Positions 20,076 through 29,900 of a stretch of 64,000 nucleotides of DNA are shown here, piece by piece. The notes below the pieces were generated by a model that saw nothing but the letters and a program-made list of their open reading frames with translations, ran no database searches and was not told the DNA's origin. The position numbers and the translations under genes were made by a program. This stretch comes from CAIUMH01 sp963758555 (GTDB lineage Bacteria; Actinomycetota; Acidimicrobiia; Acidimicrobiales; RAAP-2), in the NCBI GenBank assembly GCA_963758555.1, contig CAVWVW010000003.1, positions 1,984,001-2,048,000 on the forward strand, in the 5' to 3' direction. How positions within the stretch are numbered: position 1 is the first letter of the stretch; each line of letters starts with the position of its first letter.

Positions 20076-21082
20076 ATGCCGATCATTTCGGACCTGACGC
20101 TCTCGGTCGTCATCCCGACGCATCGACGCTGCGCACCTGCTTCCCTTGATTCTTGGGCCGCTGCTGTCGGATGAGGACGTCGACGAGCTCATCGTGGTCG
20201 TCGACGGCGACCTCGACGGCTCCTACGCTCTCCTCCAAGCCCTGGCACGCAACAACGAGAAGCTGCGTCCTCTGCTCCGCACCGACCAGCGGCGGGGCCC
20301 AGCGGGCCCGAGAGGACGGCCTCAAGAGCGCAACCAGCGAGCTCATCCTCTTCTTAGATGACGACGTGCTGGCGGCACACGGCCTCGGAGAGCACCATCG
20401 AGCACTCCATCGGCAGTCGAGAAGGCGTGGTGGCGCGTCGGCTACATGCCGGTGAAGCAGCCTGAGAGCACCACCGCCGACTCCTTCTCCTCGACCCTCT
20501 ACGGCGTCGAGTACGAGGGCCGCTGCCAGGCCTATGAGGCAGACCCCGCACGAGATCCTCCGCTCCCTCTGGTGGGGCAACGTCTCGATGCGCCGGGCCG
20601 ACGCCCTGCGCGTCGGCCTGGTCTCAGGTGGTCCCACGATGCTCTACCACGAGGACCAGGATTTCGGGCTGCGATGCCTCGAGGCAGGCCTCGTCGGCGT
20701 CTTCGAACGCAGAGCTCTGGCTTCGCACCTGCACCAACGTGACCTCGATGGCTTCGTGCGCGACGCCCTCTCGCAGGGCAGAGGGATGGTCATCGTCCAT
20801 GAGCGCCATCAAGAGACGATGGGGCCTCTCGACCCCTCGGACTTCGAGGTGGGGCTGGGCCCGCTGCTCGCTCGGGTGGTGCGACTGGCTGCCGTCGCCG
20901 CGTCGAGGCCGGCTTGCTCTGCAACGTGCTCGCAAGGCGTCACCCGCCTGCTCGGTCGCTGCCACCTCTTCGGCCTCCAGCTCCACGCCGCCAAGCTCCT
21001 TCGACGAGTAGGGCAGCGAACAGGCGCGGCGTCGATGGAGGAGCAGGACGCAACGCCCAGCATGAAGACCACCGACCCATGA
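20076..21082 (+). pseudogene. GT2-family glycosyltransferase, frame broken
   Basis: GT-A fold inverting transferase using a nucleotide sugar. Pieces in alternating frames: LTLSVVIPTHRR at the N-terminus; VDELIVVVDGDLDGSYALLQ; SATSELILFLDDDVLAAHGL with the DDD metal site; VVGYMPVKQPESTTADSFSS-like; then a long intact stretch LRSLWWGNVSMRRADALRVG, TMLYHEDQDFGLRCLEAGL (acceptor-side ED box) and HLHQRDLDGFVRDALSQGR. Breaks lie at ~20130, ~20310, ~20400-20440, ~20550 and ~20900. The final frame ends at 21082 and overlaps the next gene's ATG by 4 bases, which supports this end point. Confidence 0.7.
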
Positions 21083-22167
21083 GCGCAGATCCGTCCTCGA
21101 GCGTGGTCATCGTCCACGACTACCTCTCCCAGCGAGGCGGGGCTGAGCGCGTCGTGCTGAGCCTCAGCCGGCTCTTCCCGAGCGCACCGATCTACACGTC
21201 CTTCTACGCCCCAGAGCTCACGTACCCGGAGTTCAAGCAGCTGGACGTCCGAACGTCAGGCCTCCAAGACCGCGTCGATCCCGACCACTTCCGCCGAGCG
21301 GTCTTCCAGCTGCCCTCAGCCTTCTCGGCGATGGACCTCAGCTCCTACAATCGGGCACTGGTCTCGTCTTCGGCGTTTGCCCACCACGTCAACCATCCCA
21401 ACGCCGCCGTGTACTGCTACACGCCACCGCGCTTCCTCTACGACACGTCCACCTACTTGGGCAGCCGTGCCAAGGCGGCCGCCGTCTGGCTCCCCTTCGA
21501 GATCCTGCGCCATCGAGACCGCAGAGCTGCGCTGGCCAAGCGGACGTACGCAGCCATCTCGGAGCAGAGCGCTCGACGGATGCACCAGGCCTACCGCTTC
21601 ACCGGCGGCATCATCTACCCACCGCTGGCCACCGCGCACCTCCCCTCGATCCCTCCCCCCTTCCCGGCCACCCCTCGAGCGCTCGTGATCGCACGGCTTC
21701 TGCCCTACAAACGAGTCGACGTGGCGATCAGGGCCTGTACGCAGATCGGCCTTGGCCTCACCATCGTCGGCGAGGGGCCAGAGGAAGACCGGCTCCGATC
21801 ACTCGGACGGGGAGCTGACGTCGCCTTCCTCGGGCGGATCGATGACGACGAGCTTCGAGAGCTGTTCGCCGAGCACAGCCTGGTCTTGATCCCCGGAATC
21901 GAGGATTTTGGCTACGCCCCGATCGAAGCCAACTACGCCGGGCGCCCCGCCGTCGCGATTGCTGCCGGCGGCAGCCTTGAGACCATCGAGGACGGCGTCA
22001 ATGGCCAGCTCGTCGCTGGCTGGGACCTCGCAGCGTGGATCGCGGCCGTCGAAGCCGTCGTGGCACGCCAGTGGGTGCCAGAGCAGCTCCGAGAGAGCAC
22101 CGAGCGGTTCCACGAAGCGTCGTTCCACCGATCGATCTCCGAGTGGATGGACAGTTCCCTCGCTTGA
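21079..22167 (+). CDS. GT4-family glycosyltransferase
   Basis: Retaining GT-B glycosyltransferase, about 362 residues, likely a mannosyl- or rhamnosyl-type transferase of the EPS pathway; sugar specificity unknown. N-terminal SVVIVHDYLSQRGGAERVVL carries the GGAE acceptor-side motif. The C-terminal donor domain has ALVIARLLPYKRVDVAIRAC, GLTIVGEGPEEDRLR, and EDFGYAPIEANYAGRPAVAI, the E(x7)E motif of GT4. The ATG at 21079 overlaps the preceding gene's TGA; an open frame further upstream lacks family similarity, so this start is preferred. Frame intact. Confidence 0.9.
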   Translation: MSADPSSSVVIVHDYLSQRGGAERVVLSLSRLFPSAPIYTSFYAPELTYPEFKQLDVRTSGLQDRVDPDHFRRAVFQLPSAFSAMDLSSYNRALVSSSAFAHHVNHPNAAVYCYTPPRFLYDTSTYLGSRAKAAAVWLPFEILRHRDRRAALAKRTYAAISEQSARRMHQAYRFTGGIIYPPLATAHLPSIPPPFPATPRALVIARLLPYKRVDVAIRACTQIGLGLTIVGEGPEEDRLRSLGRGADVAFLGRIDDDELRELFAEHSLVLIPGIEDFGYAPIEANYAGRPAVAIAAGGSLETIEDGVNGQLVAGWDLAAWIAAVEAVVARQWVPEQLRESTERFHEASFHRSISEWMDSSLA

Positions 22168-22300
22168 CTGGCCCACGCTGGTCGGCTGTGCTCAACGCCG
22201 ATCGAGGACCCAGCTTCCCGACGGGCCCTCGAGCACGAGAGTCGTCACGCAGCAAGAGCATGCGCTCGTGCAGCGTCACCTTCTGGGGCTCGCTGGGCGG

Positions 22301-22963
22301 TTACGCGCTCTCTCTGACGGTGGCCTCGTCTAGTGAACCACCGTCCACCTTCTGTGGACGCTCACCAATCCTGCGCGCCGGCGCCCCCGCGTAGATCCCG
22401 TCAGCCTCGCAGCGTCCGGCAACCACGGAACCCGCACCCACGATGCAGTTGTCCTCAACCACGGCCCCAGGGACCAGCACAGACCTTCCGCCGATCCACA
22501 CGCCATCACCGACGATCACCGGACGCGGTTCGGGGGCGGCAGTGACGGATCCATCGGGGTCGTTCCCGTGATGAGAGGTGAGGATCGTGGTCTGAGGGCC
22601 AATGAACGTCTCTCGTCCAATTGAGACGGCACCGACACCGACGAAGAGACAGCTCGAGCCCACAGCCGAACCGACACCGATCGTCAGGCTCGACGCTCTG
22701 AAGACACAGTGCTCACGGATGTTCGGAGTCTGGATATCGAACCCCACCGCACGATAGAGAAGCCAGCGAACCATGCGCGGGGTCACCAGTGAGCCTGCCA
22801 CCGCATTTCGCACGAGATGGTCCCGTGCGAGGACGAGATCCTCACGCGTCCATGATCCGATCAACCGCGCGATCTCCCGTCCGTCGCCCTCGGCGGGGAG
22901 ATAGGGCGTAAGGCCTCTCCGCCAGGCGTCACGTCGAGCTGAGAATGACATTCGTCCTCCCAT
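22301..22963 (-). CDS. hexapeptide-repeat acyltransferase (WbbJ/NodL type)
   Basis: Left-handed beta-helix O-acetyltransferase that probably decorates the polysaccharide using acetyl-CoA. Repeating hexapeptides are seen from ~residue 75 (VFRASSLTIGVGSAVGSSCL, VSIGRETFIGPQTTILTSHH), with the catalytic-type His in TSHHG. The C-terminal coil is VIVGDGVWIGGRSVLVPGAV and VGAGSVVAG. About 220 residues, a usual size. ATG at 22963 follows AGAGG at 8 bases; an ATG at 22951 follows GGGAGG at 4 bases, so the start is uncertain by four residues. Convergent with the GT4 gene. Confidence 0.88.
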   Translation of the reverse strand: MGGRMSFSARRDAWRRGLTPYLPAEGDGREIARLIGSWTREDLVLARDHLVRNAVAGSLVTPRMVRWLLYRAVGFDIQTPNIREHCVFRASSLTIGVGSAVGSSCLFVGVGAVSIGRETFIGPQTTILTSHHGNDPDGSVTAAPEPRPVIVGDGVWIGGRSVLVPGAVVEDNCIVGAGSVVAGRCEADGIYAGAPARRIGERPQKVDGGSLDEATVRESA

Positions 22964-23093
22964 CGAGCCGACCTCTCTCTCCCGGTCCAGCTGTCTGTCG
23001 CGCGTCACCCCGCAAGCTCAGCTCGCCCGACCCCTCAGAAATCGAGGACAGGCACCACCAAGGCGAATCGGGCTGCAGCTCGAGCATGTCGAC

Positions 23094-26000
23094 CTACAGC
23101 CGTCCAACGAGTGAGTTCCACAAGCTCGTGCCGTTTGCGGACCTGAGGACCAGGCTGCCGTTGTTCCTCATCACCATGTACGAGACGGGCAGGCCCTTCG
23201 TCATCGAAGACCAGACGGATGCACCGCTGGCCGATCGAAGCACGAGGTTGCCGTTGCGCTGGAGCGTCAGGGAGACACCGGCACGAAGGCCAACCGTCTC
23301 GGTCGAGAAGATCGCGCCAGCTGGGCCCAGGACGACCAGTGAGCCGTTTCGGCTCAACTTGGCGCGATAGAGACCGTTAGCCGAGATCAGCGACTGGCCG
23401 GGGCTCAGGCTGGTCCCGCTGACGAAGGTTGTGGTGGTGCTCACGTTGAAGCTCTGGGCGGTGCCGTTGGCCCCTAGGTAGGTGGCCCCGGCGGCCACGT
23501 GGGCCGTCAGCGAGCAGCTGCCGAGCGAGATCGGGGTGACCGTGAGGCCATCGATCCCGACGGTGCAGATCGTCGGGGAGTTCGACGTCACCGACTCGAC
23601 GCCGTCACCGGTGGTCGAGACCGCAGCGAGGAAGCTGGCGTTGACCGTGCCAGAGGCCGGCAGGTTGGTGATGGTGGGCGTCGTGGGCGTGGCCTTGGTG
23701 TCGACGTTGAAGCTCTGGGCGGTGCCGTTGGCCCCTAGGTAGGTGGCCCCGGCGGCCACGTGGGCCGTCAGCGAGCAGCTGCCGAGCGAGATCGGGGTGA
23801 CCGTGAGGCCATCGATCCCGACGGTGCAGATCGTCGGGGAGTTCGACGTCACCGACTCGACGCCGTCACCGGTGGTCGAGACCGCAGCGAGGAAGCTGGC
23901 GTTGACCGTGCCAGAGGCCGGCAGGTTGGTGATGGTGGGCGTCGTGGGCGTGGCCTTGGTGTCGACGTTGAAGCTCTGGGCGGTGCCGTTGGCCCCTAGG
24001 TAGGTGGCCCCGGCGGCCACGTGGGCCGTCAGCGAGCAGCTGCCGAGCGAGATCGGGGTGACCGTGAGGCCATCGATCCCGACGGTGCAGATCGTCGGGG
24101 AGTTCGACGTCACCGAGTCGACGCCGTCACCGGTGGTCGAGACCGCAGCGAGGAAGCTGGCGTTGACCGTGCCAGAGGCCGGCAGGTTGGTGATGGTGGG
24201 CGTCGTGGGCGTGGCCTTGGTGTCGACGTTGAAGCTCTGGGCGGTGCCGTTGGCCCCTAGGTAGGTGGCCCCGGCGGCCACGTGGGCCGTCAGCGAGCAG
24301 CTGCCGAGCGAGATCGGGGTGACCGTGAGGCCATCGATCCCGACGGTGCAGATCGTCGGGGAGTTCGACGTCACCGAGTCGACGCCGTCACCGGTGGTCG
24401 AGACCGCAGCGAGGAAGCTGGCGTTGACCGTGCCAGAGGCCGGCAGGTTGGTGATGGTGGGCGTCGTGGGCGTGGCCTTGGTGTCGACGTTGAAGCTCTG
24501 GGCGGTGCCGTTGGCCCCTAGGTAGGTGGCCCCGGCGGCCACGTGGGCCGTCAGCGAGCAGCTGCCGAGCGAGATCGGGGTGACCGTGAGGCCATCGATC
24601 CCGACGGTGCAGATCGTCGGGGAGTTCGACGTCACCGATTCGACGCCGTCACCGGTGGTCGAGACCGCAGCGAGGAAGCTGGCGTTGACCGTGCCAGAGG
24701 CCGGCAGGTTGGTGATGGTGGGCGTCGTGGGCGTGGCCTTGGTGTCGACGTTGAAGCTCTGGGCGGTGCCGTTGGCCCCTAGGTAGGTGGCCCCGGCGGC
24801 CACGTGGGCCGTCAGCGAGCAGCTGCCGAGCGAGATCGGGGTGACCGTGAGGCCATCGATCCCGACGGTGCAGATCGTCGGGGAGTTCGACGTCACCGAT
24901 TCGACGCCGTCACCGGTGGTCGAGACCGCAGCGAGGAAGCTGGCGTTGACCGTGCCAGAGGCCGGCAGGTTGGTGATGGTGGGCGTCGTGGGCGTGGCCT
25001 TGGTGTCGACGTTGAAGCTCTGGGCGGTGCCGTTGGCCCCTAGGTAGGTGGCCCCGGCGGCCACGTGGGCCGTCAGCGAGCAGCTGCCGAGCGAGATCGG
25101 GGTGACCGTGAGGCCATCGATCCCGACGGTGCAGATCGTCGGGGAGTTCGACGTCACCGATTCGACGCCGTCACCGGTGGTCGAGACCGCAGCGAGGAAG
25201 CTGGCGTTGACCGTGCCAGAGGCCGGCAGGTTGGTGATGGTGGGCGTCGTGGGCGTGGCCTTGGTGTCGACGTTGAAGCTCTGGGCGGTGCCGTTGGCCC
25301 CTAGGTAGGTGGCCCCGGCGGCCACGTGGGCCGTCAGCGAGCAGCTGCCGAGCGAGATCGGGGTGACCGTGAGGCCATCGATCCCGACGGTGCAGATCGT
25401 CGGGGAGTTCGACGTCACCGATTCGACGCCGTCACCGGTGGTCGAGACCGCAGCGAGGAAGCTGGCGTTGACCGTGCCAGAGGCCGGCAGGTTGGTGATG
25501 GTGGGCGTCGTGGGCGTGGGCAGCACCCACGAGACGACGACAGGAGCAGAGACCGCATAGACGGGGGCACCTCCCATCACGTCAAGCTCAGCCACATAGC
25601 GCCTGGTCACGGAGGCCGACTGGCTCACCATCGCGCTGACCGTGGTCCCACTCCCGGTGTGGGCGATCTGCGTGCCGGTCCACGTGTCGATGATCGAGAT
25701 CCCGTAGGGCTCTGGCCCCACGTCTTGCCCAGCCGTGGCAGTGAGCGTGACCTGGGTGCCCCCAAGGGGTGACGTCGACGTGGAAGCGAGCCCGATCGAG
25801 CTGCCCAAGCTGGCGAAGGTGTAGGTGAACTCGTCGGCAGGGACGGTAGCGCTCGTGGCGCTGCCGTTCGACACCAAGACGTCGACGGTCCCTCCGGCCA
25901 GGGCGGGTCCGAACGAGGGCGGAGCGGTCGCTGTGAGAGAGGTCGCTGAGTGAACGGCCACTCCGGTGGCCTGCACCCCGCCAAAGGTGACGGTGTCTCC

Positions 26001-26837
26001 CTGAGCGAAGCCCGTGCCGGTGACGTCAACGGAGGTCCCCCCGCTGAACCCGGCGTCGAAGATGACACCGACCGACGTGGAGACCCCAGCCGGGGACTGA
26101 CCGCACGACGGGGAGTAGTCGGTGTTCGCCGTCAGACCCCCGTTGGCCAGGAAGCAGTTGGCCCCGGACGTCAGATGGTATTGAAACCCTGGATCGGATC
26201 CAGCCGTGCCGGAGAACTGCTCTGCAGACGACCCCCAATAGAGCTGATCGGGGCTTGAGTTGCTGGTGAGGACAGGCCACGTCGCCGACGCGCTCGCCGA
26301 GGTCTCCGCTGCCCCCCCGGCTTGCACCACCGACCACGCCGAGCCGCCATCGAGAGCGGTGTAGGAATCCGCGATCAGCTCGATGTCGCTCGCGCTCACG
26401 TCTTGTGAGTACGAGACGCTGATCGAAGAGGCGCCCACCGCCGTCGCAGTTCCGTACCAGACCTCGTCATAGGTGGGGTCAACACCGTCAGTGTTGGCGT
26501 AGGAGACGGCTCGAGTCCATGAGGTGACGTTGCCGCCGGTCACCCCGGTGACCGTCACCCCCGAGGTGTGCTGCTTCTCCGACAAGATCACCAGATCGCC
26601 CACTGCTTGCGTGGTCACGGCGATTGAGCTGTTGCCCATGGCATCGCTGTCCTGAGGAAAGCCGCTCTCTTCGACAACGCCTGACGCGGGACCCGATGAA
26701 GGCGTGACCGAGCTGACCGTGGGCGGCGGTGGGGCGGCGGACGCCTCTGGGGCGAAGGGCAGCTGCGACAGAGCGAGCAGTCCGAGGGTCGAGGCGACCA
26801 TCACTTGGACGGTCGAAACCCGCCAGGATCTCTTCAT
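23094..26837 (-). CDS. large secreted repeat protein: interrupted TIG domain, eight 87-residue Ig-like repeats, lectin-like C-terminus
   Basis: Probable surface adhesin, 1,247 residues. ATG at 26837 follows GGAGG and begins a signal peptide (KRSWRVSTVQVMVASTLGLL… PEASA). A TIG domain starts at ~40 (PTVSSVTPSSGPASG), is interrupted at residues 54-266 by a separate module, and resumes at ~267 (GTSVDVTGTGFAQGDTVTFG). After another Ig-like domain come eight tandem 87-residue repeats (TPTITNLPASGTVNASFLAA… SLTAHVAAGATYLGANGTAQ) with one pair of Cys per repeat. The last ~110 residues have three motifs like bulb-type lectin beta-prisms (LSRNGSLVVLGPAG, LQRNGNLVLRSASG, MRNNGSLVLRSANG). No sortase or S-layer anchor is visible. 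Located between an acyltransferase and a second repeat protein on the same strand. Confidence 0.8.
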   Translation of the reverse strand: MKRSWRVSTVQVMVASTLGLLALSQLPFAPEASAAPPPPTVSSVTPSSGPASGVVEESGFPQDSDAMGNSSIAVTTQAVGDLVILSEKQHTSGVTVTGVTGGNVTSWTRAVSYANTDGVDPTYDEVWYGTATAVGASSISVSYSQDVSASDIELIADSYTALDGGSAWSVVQAGGAAETSASASATWPVLTSNSSPDQLYWGSSAEQFSGTAGSDPGFQYHLTSGANCFLANGGLTANTDYSPSCGQSPAGVSTSVGVIFDAGFSGGTSVDVTGTGFAQGDTVTFGGVQATGVAVHSATSLTATAPPSFGPALAGGTVDVLVSNGSATSATVPADEFTYTFASLGSSIGLASTSTSPLGGTQVTLTATAGQDVGPEPYGISIIDTWTGTQIAHTGSGTTVSAMVSQSASVTRRYVAELDVMGGAPVYAVSAPVVVSWVLPTPTTPTITNLPASGTVNASFLAAVSTTGDGVESVTSNSPTICTVGIDGLTVTPISLGSCSLTAHVAAGATYLGANGTAQSFNVDTKATPTTPTITNLPASGTVNASFLAAVSTTGDGVESVTSNSPTICTVGIDGLTVTPISLGSCSLTAHVAAGATYLGANGTAQSFNVDTKATPTTPTITNLPASGTVNASFLAAVSTTGDGVESVTSNSPTICTVGIDGLTVTPISLGSCSLTAHVAAGATYLGANGTAQSFNVDTKATPTTPTITNLPASGTVNASFLAAVSTTGDGVESVTSNSPTICTVGIDGLTVTPISLGSCSLTAHVAAGATYLGANGTAQSFNVDTKATPTTPTITNLPASGTVNASFLAAVSTTGDGVDSVTSNSPTICTVGIDGLTVTPISLGSCSLTAHVAAGATYLGANGTAQSFNVDTKATPTTPTITNLPASGTVNASFLAAVSTTGDGVDSVTSNSPTICTVGIDGLTVTPISLGSCSLTAHVAAGATYLGANGTAQSFNVDTKATPTTPTITNLPASGTVNASFLAAVSTTGDGVESVTSNSPTICTVGIDGLTVTPISLGSCSLTAHVAAGATYLGANGTAQSFNVDTKATPTTPTITNLPASGTVNASFLAAVSTTGDGVESVTSNSPTICTVGIDGLTVTPISLGSCSLTAHVAAGATYLGANGTAQSFNVSTTTTFVSGTSLSPGQSLISANGLYRAKLSRNGSLVVLGPAGAIFSTETVGLRAGVSLTLQRNGNLVLRSASGASVWSSMTKGLPVSYMVMRNNGSLVLRSANGTSLWNSLVGRL
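23443..25518 (-). repeat. eight tandem 261-bp coding repeats
   Basis: Units recur exactly every 261 bases (87 codons). The only difference I find between units is one third-codon base in GV(E/D)SV: counted in protein order, units 1-4 have GAA, 5-6 GAC, 7-8 GAG. The blocks of 4, 2 and 2 suggest recent stepwise duplication. Open frames on the plus strand across every unit are by-products of the repeat. Confidence 0.95.
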
Positions 26838-26963
26838 CTCGTCCTCCAACCTTCTCTCGGTGCGTCGGGGCACGTCTTCTTCGGGATCCTGCGTCCGAGC
26901 GCTGACCGTGCAGCAGGGGAGTTGCAACCTACGCGGCCCGCCAACGCTCGTCCATCACGTGGC

Positions 26964-29900
26964 TTACGTGAACTTGAACACCACCATGCCCGCGGTGTAG
27001 CCACCCGAGGGGCTGAGCCCCGAGGTGGTGATCGTCGGGGCGGTCGAGCCAGCCTGCTCGAGGTAGGAGCCAGCGTTGTCGTTGGTGGCCGTGGGGCTGT
27101 TGATGAGCGTCCAGCCGCTGGGCGTGGTCTGCGCGGTGGCGTTGGAGGTGACGAAGAAGGAGTAGGCGAGCTCGCCGGAGCTCGACGGTGCCGAGGCATA
27201 GCTCTGGGTGAAGCCCGTGACCTTCGAGGCGCTGCTCTGCCAGGCAGGAGCACCGTCGACCGACACCGAGGAGAAGCCGCCGGAGATCTCCGTGACCCCG
27301 AACTCCGAGTAGTTCGACGAGCTCGCCGCTTGGTTGAACGTGAAGCTCGTCTCGCCGCCTGCGGCCACCTTGTACCAGAGGTACTCGCCACTGCTGCCTG
27401 CCCCGCTCGTCGAACCGGCCAGCGTGAAGCCGCTCGGACCAGAGACCCCCGCGGCGGTGCCCGGATAGACCGCGCCTGTGGCCACGAGCAGATCACCGGC
27501 GCTCGCTGGCGTCGCCAGCGTCACCGTGGTCGACGAGGCGCCACCCCCGAGGAGCGCCTGTTTCTGTTGGATCACCGCATACGAGGCCAGCGCCACCGGG
27601 GTGACCGAGTTCGACGGGGTTGAGGGCGCGCTCGTCCCCACGGCGTTGGTGGCGGTGACCGTGAAGGTGTAGGCCTGCCCGTTGGTGAGGCCGGTGAGCG
27701 CCGCCGTCAGCGTCGAGCCCGAGACCGTCGTCGTCGCTCCCCCGGGCGACGCCGTGACCGTGTAGCCGGTGATGGTGCTACCGCCGTTGGCGGGCGCCGT
27801 CCACGACACCGTGGCCGAGGCGTTGCCCGCAGTGGCGGTCACGCCGCTCGGGGCGCTGGGCGCGGTGGGGGCTGACGGGGTGACCGAGCTCGACGGGGTT
27901 GAGGGCGCGCTCGTCCCCACGGCGTTGGTGGCGGTGACCGTGAAGGTGTAGGCCTGCCCGTTGGTGAGGCCGGTGAGCGCCGCCGTCAGCGTCGAGCCCG
28001 AGACCGTCGTCGTCGCTCCCCCTGGCGACGCCGTGACCGTGTAGCCGGTGATGGTGCTGCCGCCGTTGGCGGGCGCCGTCCAGGACACCGTGGCCGAGGC
28101 GTTGCCCGCAGTGGCGGTCACGCCGCTCGGGGCGCTGGGCGCAGTGGGGGCTGACGTCGAGGTCTTGAACACCACCATGCCCGCGGTGTAGCCACCCGAG
28201 GGGCTGAGCCCCGAGGTGGTGATCGTCGGGGCGGTCGAGCCAGCCTGCTCGAGGTAGGAGCCAGCGTTGTCGTTGGTGGCCGTGGGGCTGTTGATGAGCG
28301 TCCAGCCGCTGGGCGTGGTCTGCGCGGTGGCGTTGGAGGTGACGAAGAAGGAGTAGGCGAGCTCGCCGGAGCTCGACGGTGCCGAGGCATAGCTCTGGGT
28401 GAAGCCCGTGACCTTCGAGGCGCTGCTCTGCCAGGCAGGAGCACCGTCGACCGACACCGAGGAGAAGCCGCCGGAGATCTCCGTGACCCCGAACTCCGAG
28501 TAGTTCGACGAGCTCGCCGCTTGGTTGAACGTGAAGCTCGTCTCGCCGCCTGCGGCCACCTTGTACCAGAGGTACTCGCCACTGCTGCCTGCCCCGCTCG
28601 TCGAACCGGCCAGCGTGAAGCCGCTCGGACCAGAGACCCCCGCGGCGGTGCCCGGATAGACCGCGCCTGTGGCCACGAGCAGATCACCGGCGCTCGCTGG
28701 CGTCGCCAGCGTCACCGTGGTCGACGAGGCGCCACCCCCGAGGAGCGCCTGTTTCTGTTGGATCACCGCATACGAGGCCAGCGCCACCGGGGTGACCGAG
28801 TTCGACGGGGTTGAGGGCGCGCTCGTCCCCACGGCGTTGGTGGCGGTGACCGTGAAGGTGTAGGCCTGCCCGTTGGTGAGGCCGGTGAGCGCCGCCGTCA
28901 GCGTCGAGCCCGAGACCGTCGTCGTCGCTCCCCCGGGCGACGCCGTGACCGTGTAGCCGGTGATGGTGCTACCGCCGTTGGCGGGCGCCGTCCACGACAC
29001 CGTGGCCGAGGCGTTGCCCGCAGTGGCGGTCACGCCGCTCGGGGCGCTGGGCGCGGTGGGGGCTGACGGGGTGACCGAGCTCGACGGGGTTGAGGGCGCG
29101 CTCGTCCCCACGGCGTTGGTGGCGGTGACCGTGAAGGTGTAGGCCTGCCCGTTGGTGAGGCCGGTGAGCGCCGCCGTCAGCGTCGAGCCCGAGACCGTCG
29201 TCGTCGCTCCCCCTGGCGACGCCGTGACCGTGTAGCCGGTGATGGTGCTGCCGCCGTTGGCGGGCGCCGTCCAGGACACCGTGGCCGAGGCGTTGCCCGC
29301 AGTGGCGGTCACGCCGCTCGGGGCGCTGGGCGCAGTGGGGGCTGACGTCGAGGTCTTGAACACCACCATGCCCGCGGTGTAGCCACCCGAGGGGCTGAGC
29401 CCCGAGGTGGTGATCGTCGGGGCGGTCGAGCCAGCCTGCTCGAGGTAGGAGCCAGCGTTGTCGTTGGTGGCCGTGGGGCTGTTGATGAGCGTCCAGCCGC
29501 TGGGCGTGGTCTGCGCGGTGGCGTTGGAGGTGACGAAGAAGGAGTAGGCGAGCTCGCCGGAGCTCGACGGTGCCGAGGCATAGCTCTGGGTGAAGCCCGT
29601 GACCTTCGAGGCGCTGCTCTGCCAGGCAGGAGCACCGTCGACCGACACCGAGGAGAAGCCGCCGGAGATCTCCGTGACCCCGAACTCCGAGTAGTTCGAC
29701 GAGCTCGCCGCTTGGTTGAACGTGAAGCTCGTCTCGCCGCCTGCGGCCACCTTGTACCAGAGGTACTCGCCACTGCTGCCTGCCCCGCTCGTCGAACCGG
29801 CCAGCGTGAAGCCGCTCGGACCAGAGACCCCCGCGGCGGTGCCCGGATAGACCGCGCCTGTGGCCACGAGCAGATCACCGGCGCTCGCGGGCGTCGCCAG

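Noticed and set aside
23482..25560. Eight plus-strand ORFs of 83-86 codons in perfect register
   Set aside because: They are antisense shadows of the 261-bp coding repeats; the minus-strand frame has a signal peptide, Ig-like domains and a good ribosome binding site.
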